NCBI GenBank assembly: GCA_013399875.1 | Contig: VXAZ01008120.1 | Coordinates: 699,268 to 763,267, forward strand | From: Gymnorhina tibicen | Lineage: Eukaryota > Chordata > Aves > Passeriformes > Artamidae | Length of the DNA: 64,000 nt | Reading direction: 5' to 3' | Shown: positions 1 to 64,000 of the stretch, one piece after another | How the letters are laid out: each line of letters starts with the position of its first letter | How positions within the stretch are numbered: position 1 is the stretch's first letter | The notes under the pieces: generated by a model | Told to the model about the DNA's origin: nothing | Database searches by the model: none | Seen by the model: only the letters and a program-made list of their open reading frames with translations | Program-made: the position numbers and the translations under genes

Positions 1-2016
1 GTGATCCATTAAGGAAAATACCCCTGTGTCACAATGCAGTGAACTGTAAGTATGTATGGATATACTTGACCTTTGTGAGAGGCAATTAGAACTCCTCAGT
101 TGCATGCTTCAGCTGGTGATTAATGAATATTCTCTTTTAATAAGTTATACAGTAGACTGCTTTTGTGGCAGAAGGATTATTATCTGCACATCAATAGCTT
201 AAATCCAGGGAGAGAAGTAATGTTTGTTTTTCTCAATCTGGGTAAATTGTGCTTAAAAGGCTTGGATATAGCTTCCTTCCCGAAACTGTGAGACTATTTG
301 TGTAAATGCTAGTCATGAAGTCTGAGAAATGGAGCGGTGACCACATCTGTCTAGTGAATGGCTCAGTCCTATGGTCTGTGCTGTTTCAAAATTAGCATCT
401 CTTGGGACATGGTTGGCTTTTTGGAGGCATAAACTGTCTGAAAAGCTTAGATGTATTTTAGCTCCACTTCTGAATTAGCATTTTGTCCCACAGCAGATCA
501 AACACATTTTGTGTCTTTTAATGAAAGCACTTTTTATTTGTGAAACTTTGGCTGCTCTGAACTGAGACCTAGCCAATAGAATGAACAGTGTGTTAATAAA
601 CAAGTAAATGTTTCTTTGAAAGCTGAACTTCTTAAAGTGAAGAAAAGTCAGTAGGTCAGACATGAAAAAAGGGAGAACGGTGATTTCAATCATCATTCAA
701 ATGCAGTTGTGCAGTACAACTTATGTGGATTGATTCTTAGCTGTACTACAGATTTCCTGTGTAACTGGGTACTGTGTAATTGTCTGCATCCCATTTTTCC
801 TCTTTCTTCTGCTCTCACTGATAGAGACACTGAAAAACCTAGTATGTTAATTTCTTGAAGGATCTTTGTCAGTGTGCAGTGTGAGGTGTTACAAGACTGG
901 ATTGTATTCGGCATCAATAGCAGATGTCGCGACGAGTTGAGTCTTTACATCTCTGAAGGGAAAAGATTTGGACTTGTGGGAAATGAAGAACCAGTAATAA
1001 CCATCTTCCACCCTTCAAGCAAACAAAAACCCCACCTTGTTTTTAGTGGCCAGAATATTCATGTGTAGAGCAAGGGTGAAACAGAACATGGACACAGGTC
1101 TGAATCCTGCACATCTCAGATGAACATTTTGCCAGCTAAGCTGTTACTGTGAAGAATGTGGGAGGGCTTCAACAAGAAACAGTGAATCTTTATCCAGCAA
1201 AGCTTTAATCTTAATAGATGTAAATCATGTTAAAATATCAGTCAACTGTCGTTAAAAAAAATTCTAACACCCCCCCAAAAAATGGCCAGCTATTTGTAAT
1301 CAGGATTCCAATTCCCATTGCTTTTCAATGGGAAATTGAAAAAAATAGCTACAGGGGCTATGATAAATAATATTTCACTTTTTCTTAAATTATGTAAGTT
1401 TCTTGTAATGACTTGAACGCCATGATTTATATTTTCTGAGCTGTATGTGATGATGCTGACCTTTCAGACCAGGTAAAATAACCCATCTTTCAGCTCTGTG
1501 ATGTACTCAAATGATGTGTGAAGGCTGTTGAGAGAAGGAACCACACTAACCTTGATGTGGCTTTTGCAAGGAAATGCACTTCTTTGTGGCCCAAGTATAA
1601 ACTTGAGCATGCAGTGTCTGGACATGATACAGTGAACAAGCTTGGACAGGAATTTATATTACAGTAGCCTCGTTTTGTATTCTTCATCTGTGTTTGCACA
1701 TTGAGACGAGCTCAGTGAACAGTATCATGGCTTCCTGTCCAAGAAAGATTTTAAATCAGGTGTGTGGCTTGTTCCCATCCTGTTCTCAACTGTGCAAAAC
1801 AGTAAGGTCAGCTGTCTGCCCTACTGAAGAGAGAGGTTTGAGGAGGAAGTCATGTGGTATCAATGAATAGATGTCATTCCAAGAGTATCCATGCTTGTCC
1901 TATGACATGTGTAACAGATGGTGCATTTCTTGATGCATCTGTTCAAGGAGGAAGTTTTATTTTATAGTTTGCCTGTTGGAAGGACTTCATGAGTCATCAG
2001 CAATTTATCGCAGGGG

Positions 2017-2030
2017 TGTGTGTGTGTGTG
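2017..2030. repeat. Short TG microsatellite
   Basis: About seven GT units stand next to AGGGGTGTG. This is ordinary intronic simple sequence. Confidence 0.8.
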
Positions 2031-2471
2031 CAGGTAGTGGCAAAGTCCATGTAATTGCTGGACACCCAGGGATGGCAAGCGCCTCCTGACCCCAGGGAGT
2101 TAATATTTGTTGACACTGCATAAAAACAACCTGGTATAAATGATGGTGGAAGTGAGGGAGTGCTGGATTTAGTGTCAGAGTGTCAGTCTGTTCCTAACTG
2201 ATAATGAGTTTTAATTGTCATGTCAGAATATATACCTCTCTGTCTCCATCTGTAGGAAAGAAGCCTTCTAAAGCTGCTAATTTTGTGGATGTATTTATTA
2301 ATGCTTTGACATGCTCAGATTTTCAGGACATGCTCTGGAGAGCTGCTCGATATTTTGGAGTTGGCTTGGTGCAGAGTAAAACAGCAATGTGTCATCAGTA
2401 GAAACTGAAACCCAGTGCTTGCCCCAAAAGAGCTTCAATGCAGGCAGTTAATGTACAGGCTTTCCCTGTGC

Positions 2472-2508
2472 TGTTTCTTTCAAGACCGAGATAATCTTGA
2501 AAGAAACA
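2472..2508. repeat. Perfect 14-bp inverted repeat with 9-nt loop
   Basis: TGTTTCTTTCAAGA (2472-2485) is followed after nine bases by its exact reverse complement TCTTGAAAGAAACA (2495-2508). A transcript from either strand could fold into a hairpin. The stem is too short for a typical microRNA precursor, and no pairing continues beyond it. Confidence 0.85.
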
Positions 2509-5500
2509 CCATGTAAAAGGTGTCTTTCATTTTCATGATCCGCTCAGTGGTGAATATCTGGCATTTCCACATGGTCTTTGTAACACTAGTGTTTAGTACT
2601 TCTTTTTAGAAAGTTTTGCAACAAAGGCAGTGGTCTGTAATGCTTGCTTGAGTCTAGTATGGCGGTCTTTGTATTGCAGATGCTTGTCGCACTGACATGG
2701 CATCCTGTAAAAGTCTCTGGTCTCTAGAGAAGAGCTTGCCCAATGGATCAGGTCTCCCAGGATTTGCAAAAAAGGCTTGCGGGATCAGCTGAGCTGTGCA
2801 CACTATTCTTTGCTTTATTTTCTTTCATTTTGATTGGTTCAGATGGTCCAAATATTTGCAGAACTCCATTAAGTCCTATTTGGGATGAAGTCATAAGTTC
2901 CACTTTCCACCAAGTCATGGAGCCTGTCCAAATTAGTGTCAAAGCCTATATAATACCTTGGCTATATTGCAGGCTTGTATAGTATCAAGATCCTGTTTTC
3001 ACAGCAGTTACATAGTTGTTACTTCAGTGAAGAATGATATGGCCCCTTATAAAGTCCACAAGCTGACGCCTGTTTTTTAATGTAATATTTACACTATTCA
3101 AGGAGCTAAAAGAAGGCTTTGCTTTAATAGATTCCTTCAGCTAATGTTTTTCCTTATACAGATGGGTTATTGTTTCCAGCTTTTGATACCTATGCAGCTT
3201 TATATACTAAAGCCTCATTTTTTTTTTCTGTTGATTGGATTTTTTTCCCTTCTCTGTGTCTCCTGAAGCAAGGGAAAAGTTTTGCCCATTATCATCAAGT
3301 TACCTTCCAGTTTTCTGTGAATATATTGAAAACAAAACACAAAAAACCCCAGCACCCCATTGTTGCACCCCACTCCACAGACTTAATTGCTTTTTATTTT
3401 CAACTCATCTTCCCCTTTTTGAGAGAAAGCCTGGTGCAGCAATCTCTTAGCAGGGGCAGAACTCTACATAATTTAGGCTGTTAAATGTTTGGGGTTCTTT
3501 TTTCCTAATTGCTCTGATGCTACAGGTGTGAACGTGACTCTTTTAAAAGTGTCACTCAGGTATCGCTGTAAATAAGTCTGTACCACCTAATGATTTAGTG
3601 GGGCTGGATAAAAATCCACATGCTCATCCCGAGTATAAATAGCTTTCTGGGACTTCATATTGAAAGAGAGTGCCAGGTTTTAACTACATTATCATTTGTT
3701 CTAGCAAACTAAAACACACATTGACAGCCATAACATTCTGGCATGAGCAGGGAGTGTGGAAGACCACCGAGATTGAATGGACTCTTTTGCTTTATATGCT
3801 TCTAGATCAAAACAACTTCAGAAAGTGAGGATTGCTTAGTGGGGTATCTGCTAAAACTTTTTTAACCTCAGCAATGTACATCTTCTGTCTGGGCTTTAAT
3901 TCAGGAAAAAATCTTACACTTTGTGTTCCACTGAAACAAATTTTTCCCCAGTTTTAATTCAAACAATAAGACTTACAGACTAAGAGTTCAGACTAATTTG
4001 TAGTGGATGGAGAATGGTCAAAAGCAGGATATACCAAGGACCTTGCCTCATTGTCAAGCTTATCATATATACAGGTATACTTTAGGTTATCAGAGTCTTC
4101 TTGTCATTGGTTCTGATTGTGAGATTTCTAATGGTTTGGGTTCAGGTAGGAAATTGTTAAGAATTCTGATTTTTTCTAGTGTATCTATCATGATGGTTTT
4201 CGGCCTGCATGTTTAACAAAGACATCTAGAAATGTTAATTGTAGCATTCAAACATTCAAACTTATTTTTCACCCTCAAGAATCTTAAGGACAAAAAGTAT
4301 TGTAGCCTATTTTGGAATATAAGGGATGAGTTCAGGCACTCCTTAATTTATGAGTGTTTGTTTCTTTACTTGGAATTCAGAATGGAGGCAGGAGGAATGT
4401 AGATAATACATGTTTTGCCTGTTCTGACAGTGTTCTTGTCAGCTGTACTCTGCAAACAATTAGAGTTGTCACTAGGACTTTTATAATTCTCTGCAGAAAA
4501 AAATTTCAGAAGGGCACACGAGCACTTGTTGCACTTCAGATGGGTGGCTCAGTCTGGTTCCCTGCAGAATGACCTTACTTCATACTTCTAGATTAGCTCC
4601 CTATTTCTGTTGTTCTCTTTGAGGATGATAAGATTATCATATAAAAATAATGCTGTATTTATCTATTGTATGGGGTTTTTTTCCATTGTCAAGGTCATAT
4701 ATTGATTTTTGCATGGGAGGCTAAGGCCTGCCAAGTGTGAAACTGTTATCAGGGTTGTGGTTGTCACTGGTATTATTCTGCACAGAAAAGGGCAGCAAAA
4801 GGCGGTCTACCAAAAATATGTGGTGTGGCCATTCTAACTGGCTGTTGGTGGGGAGTTGCATACTTCTGTAATGTTCTATTTGACAGAGATATGGGTCTGT
4901 CAGATCCCTGCTAATTGTGGCCAGGAAAGGGAAGTAAGAAAAATCAGCAGAACTTCTCAATTAATTTGAGAAACATCACCTTGTTCTTAATTGCACCATC
5001 TATTATCATGAGGTAGTGGTACATGGTGTGTACATACCAAGTGTGGATGTAGTTGGTATCTCTTACCACTTTGCAAGACTTTCATACTTTTTATACAGTG
5101 ATCTTCTTCTGTATGATGCTTTGTTTAATTCTTCTGCTCTTAGTTGTTCGGTTTGGCCCAAGGGGATAATAAAGAAAGACTTATGACCTGTGCTGTGCGA
5201 CCTGACACTGACCTGACATGTGTCTGTACTGCAGTCCTTCTCTAGATGAGGACAAAGCTGTTTTGTCAGTACCATGAATGGAGATGCTTCTTTAGTTTAC
5301 ATGTTGAAAATCTAGTGGAAGAAAGACAGGGAAAGATCCAAATCTCAGTCATGACTTTGTTTTTAATTCAAAATATGAAGATCTTGAGTTGTGCAGAATT
5401 ATTGTCATGTGTTGGTACGTACCCTGGCAGGAAATTGTCAGGTAGCAAGGTGTTTTCTGAATGTGGCTCAACAGGAGGCACGTAGAGCTATTTCTCATCT

Positions 5501-6042
5501 CTAAACCAAATAGTGGTGGAATAGCTGAGGTACTCTGATAGACCTGCACTTTTAACTTTGTTATGTATGTCTTCCAGGGTAGCTTTTCTAGTGTGAGTAA
5601 GCTTTCGTGCACAGACAGCACTGGCAAGATCCACACGTTCTTCATACAGGATGAGTCAAGTGGTTCAATCTCTTATCATATGCTAGGAGTGTTAATGTTA
5701 GTTATTTGTAGTTTATAATGGGAGATGAGGATCCTGGAAAGCAATCCTCATGTTACCAGGGACTCTTACACCTATCTAGAAATAAATAGATTCATTAGAA
5801 GGAAATCTAATTTCCTTTGAGCAGTCAAGGAACAAAAAAGAACTGGTTCCTGAGCCAGTGTAGGTCTTCTTTTAGAAGGTTGATTGAGATAAGCCTACTG
5901 AAGATGATTTCAGGTGGATTACACGGGAGGTAAGGAGATAAGGATTACTACTGCTCCTACTGTTATTGAGGGGATGCTGTTGTGCTCCTTTGGATGTTCT
6001 GAGATTTTGCTTGATTTTATGGGATATGATAGGATTAGGACA

Positions 6043-6275
6043 GGATAGAATAGAATAGAATATTTCAGTTGGAGGGACCTGCAACATTCACCTAGTATAA
6101 CTGCCTGACCAGTTCAGGAGTGATCAAATTAAAGCAGGTTGTTAATGGCATTGTCCAAACACCTCTTAAAGAATCAACAGTCTTGGGGCATCAGCCACCT
6201 CTCTAGGGTGCCTTTTCCAGTGTCGGACCAACCTGTTGGTAAAGAAATGCTTCCTAATGTCCAGTCTGAACCTGT
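6043..6275 (-). mobile_element. CR1 LINE 3'-end fragment, reverse orientation
   Basis: The tandem GATAGAATAGAATAGAAT followed by TTTCAGTTGGAGGGACCT is the reverse complement of the avian CR1 tail, where AGGTCCCTTCCAAC precedes ATTCTATGATTCTATGA. The stretch then follows CR1 through GTCCAAACACCTCTTAAAGA, TTCCAGTGTCGGACCAACCT and CTTCCTAATGTCCAGTCTGA. This is a 5'-truncated, moderately diverged copy. CR1 is the dominant avian LINE, normally inserts truncated and leaves no target-site duplication. Confidence 0.85.
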
Positions 6276-6805
6276 TTTGGTTTATCACATCAAAATGATG
6301 CAGTCTTTTAGCTTATTTTCAGGTTCCTGGGTTTTTTTTCCTCTATAGTAGACATTAAACCCCTTTGTTGGTGAATTCCACCATCACCAACAACAGTAGA
6401 GAGACCAAATAATTTATAAGATCTGTCAGTATAAAGATACAAAATGTAAACCTGCTATCTGTAAATGGGCTATACTTCTAGTTGGAAACATAATATGTTT
6501 AAGGGATGGAGGTTTGCTGCTTAGATGCCAAAGATAACTGTATCTCCATCAAACTTTATTTTTCTGTGTTTAATATTCTGAGCTGAAGGGGATTTTTATC
6601 TGACAAACCATAGTGACAGTGCTAACTTTACGCTTTCAGAAATGTTTGTAATAAATGCCACACACCTATGTGCATTGTGGCAATGCAAGAATATGGGGGA
6701 GAAAACACAATAAAGAGCAGAGCAGTGAAGAATCCCAGGTGGTTCTTGAGTGGCTTTCATCCTGTAAAGTTGGCTTGTGTAACCTTGCCTAACTTTCTGT
6801 TTCAG

Positions 6806-62525
<55,720 letters not shown>

Positions 62526-64000
62526 GTATGGTAAAAGGCCATAAATACATCAGTTACTGTGCTGCTGCATCTCTTATCATAGTAATAAAAATGGGGTTTT
62601 GTTTGGTTTTAGCTCTGTAGACAATTGAAAATAATGTCTTATTTGTCACTTAAGTAGTGCTTTTCACTCTAACAAATTCTGCAGCAATTAAGACCAGCTA
62701 TTAACACAGCATCCAGATTCTGCTGTTTCTCTGGATAATGCACATCTGATGTTTCTGATTGTGTTTCTGCAAGCCTATGCAAAGATGACAAAATGTAGTA
62801 TTTCACAAATAACTGAAATAAGTTTGGGGAGAAGGAGGATTTCTATGGAATTTGCCCTTTATACCAAAGTTTTATGGCCATGGTTTTGCAAAAAAAGAAA
62901 ACACAAAAAAATCTGAGTACAATTTTATGTCTCCTGTGAAACATGGCATATGTTTCTGATGCAGGACTGTCATAAACTTTCCCTCTACGTACACTGCTAA
63001 TGAAACCACAAGGCATAGCTCAGAGAGACTGATCCTGGTTGTATCTAGGGAAGATAAGGAAAACAGCTGGTTTGGGAATGTGGAGCTTACTGTTTATTGA
63101 CATGGACTGCAGGTCTTATAGTGTCACCCTATGTTTTGCCCCATATCCCCATACTGGTTCTGGAAATTAATCCATCTGAGACTGAGGAGAGAATATGACT
63201 TTTGGACTCCAGCAGCACTAAGGTTTTCCTTGGAGATCTGTTATGCTGGGTCTTACTGACTTGCACCTTCCTTGAATTTTAAGACCTGCTGAGACCATAG
63301 TTGTGGTGGAATGACTTTAGGCTGTGACAGAATGAATGATGGCAGTAAAAAATCATAGGAAATTCATCCCTACCTAATAGAGTTTGAACTAACAGAGTAC
63401 TGTTTTGACTACCAAAATGCCCCTTCTGTATTCCAAGGCTAACACTTGTATAGCTAATGTTGAACTTTTTTTGCCTTACTGTAGCTTGGCTTGGTTTTTC
63501 CATATATTAAATATCCTGTGCAGATTCTGTTCTCTCACCAGTTCCCAGCTCCCAGGCTCCAGTCTGTGTGAAGCAGTGGCCATCTGCTATCTTCCCTGTC
63601 AGTTAACCCCATAATACCCACCTAAAGTAGCTGTTACGGCTGTCTGTTCTCTTTACGTGCAGAATGCCTTGTTCACTTTACAAATTTCCTTAAAGCTTCT
63701 CCTGCATCCCTCATCCATCTCAATTCTATCTGCTCCTACTTGGGCTGCAACTGGTTTTGTGCTAGTGAGCCTGACCACTGCTCATAAGCTGTTTCATTAC
63801 TGCAGTAGTTTTCTTTGCAGCTTCTCCATTCTCCAGGAACCTTTTTCTCTTCTTAGTTAACTCTCAGGTTTTCTTCCCACATTGCCTCTGAGGGCAGCTT
63901 GCATCTCCCTTACAAGTTAATGTCCCTTTAGTACTAGTAGTTGTTTATTCTTTGAAGTATCTGGTGACAAATATTATACTGTGTTATGCAATTTTCTTTT
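62526..64000 (+). other. DAAM2: DAAM2 intron after exon Q, 5' part (phase 2)
   Basis: No further DAAM2 exon and no clear mobile element are seen up to the window edge. Short frames at 63279-63860 look random. Confidence 0.8.

Larger units (their letters stand above)
1..6805 (+). other. DAAM2: DAAM2 upstream intron, 3' part (window starts inside it)
   Basis: No DAAM2 exon is recognisable here. The preceding exon should end in a codon run resembling YCSKKK, and no such stretch with a donor is seen. The intron holds a TG microsatellite near 2017-2030, a perfect 14-bp hairpin at 2472-2508 and a minus-strand CR1 fragment near 6043-6275. There is no CpG-rich stretch that would suggest the main promoter. 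The short reading frames here have no family resemblance and look random. The intron ends with a normal pyrimidine tract and CAG at 6803-6805. Confidence 0.8.

Noticed and set aside
1295..1342. Hairpin TTCCCATTG/CAATGGGAA
   Set aside because: Only 9 bp of perfect pairing, which is expected by chance over 64 kb.

Overview
This is vertebrate nuclear DNA, most likely from a songbird or other passerine. It has long AT-rich introns, canonical GT-AG splice sites, and many CR1 LINE remnants including two 3' ends typical of birds. At about 50.71-50.85 kb there is a SINE with a tRNA-Ile head and a CR1-like tail, the structure known from the passerine family TguSINE1. There are no bacterial-type genes, operons, CRISPR arrays or rRNA genes.

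One gene occupies the whole window on the + strand: DAAM2 (dishevelled-associated activator of morphogenesis 2), a diaphanous-related formin that links Rho/Wnt-planar-polarity signalling to actin assembly. Seventeen constitutive coding exons were placed between 6806 and 62525, with one in-frame 33-nt candidate microexon at 46655-46687. They read without frameshift or stop for about 756 codons (767 with the microexon). The promoter, the N-terminal exons (up to about residue 86 of the mammalian protein) and the C-terminal exons (rest of FH2, the DAD and the 3' UTR) lie outside the window. DAAM2 is preferred over DAAM1 because of paralogue-specific stretches such as [31 protein letters not shown] and [15 protein letters not shown].

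Layout: 1-6805 is the tail of an upstream intron. 6806-32195 (exons A-G) encodes the end of the GTPase-binding region and the armadillo-type FH3/DID inhibitory domain. 33659-35862 (exons H-J) encodes the coiled-coil linker. 36793-37110 (exon K) is the proline-rich FH1 domain plus the start of FH2. 43878-62525 (exons L-Q and the microexon) encodes about two thirds of FH2. 62526-64000 is intron.

The introns hold CR1 fragments of several ages, MIR-like fragments, a probable solo LTR (29577-30249), the SINE, low-complexity tracts, two perfect hairpins and a few short direct repeats. The observations most worth following up are: (1) the 33-nt microexon with UGC repeats directly before its acceptor, matching the position of a known DAAM1 alternative insert in the FH2 linker; (2) a TATA box plus strong splice donor near 38.9-39.0 kb, with a SoxE-dimer-like site 300 bp downstream, which could be an internal promoter; (3) a very strong orphan splice acceptor followed by AATAAA and a GT-rich stretch at 59.4-60.06 kb, which could end a truncated transcript inside FH2; and (4) a perfect palindrome at 50993-51015 that shares 14 nt with the end of the LTR. 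All identifications were made by reading the sequence; no database search was run.
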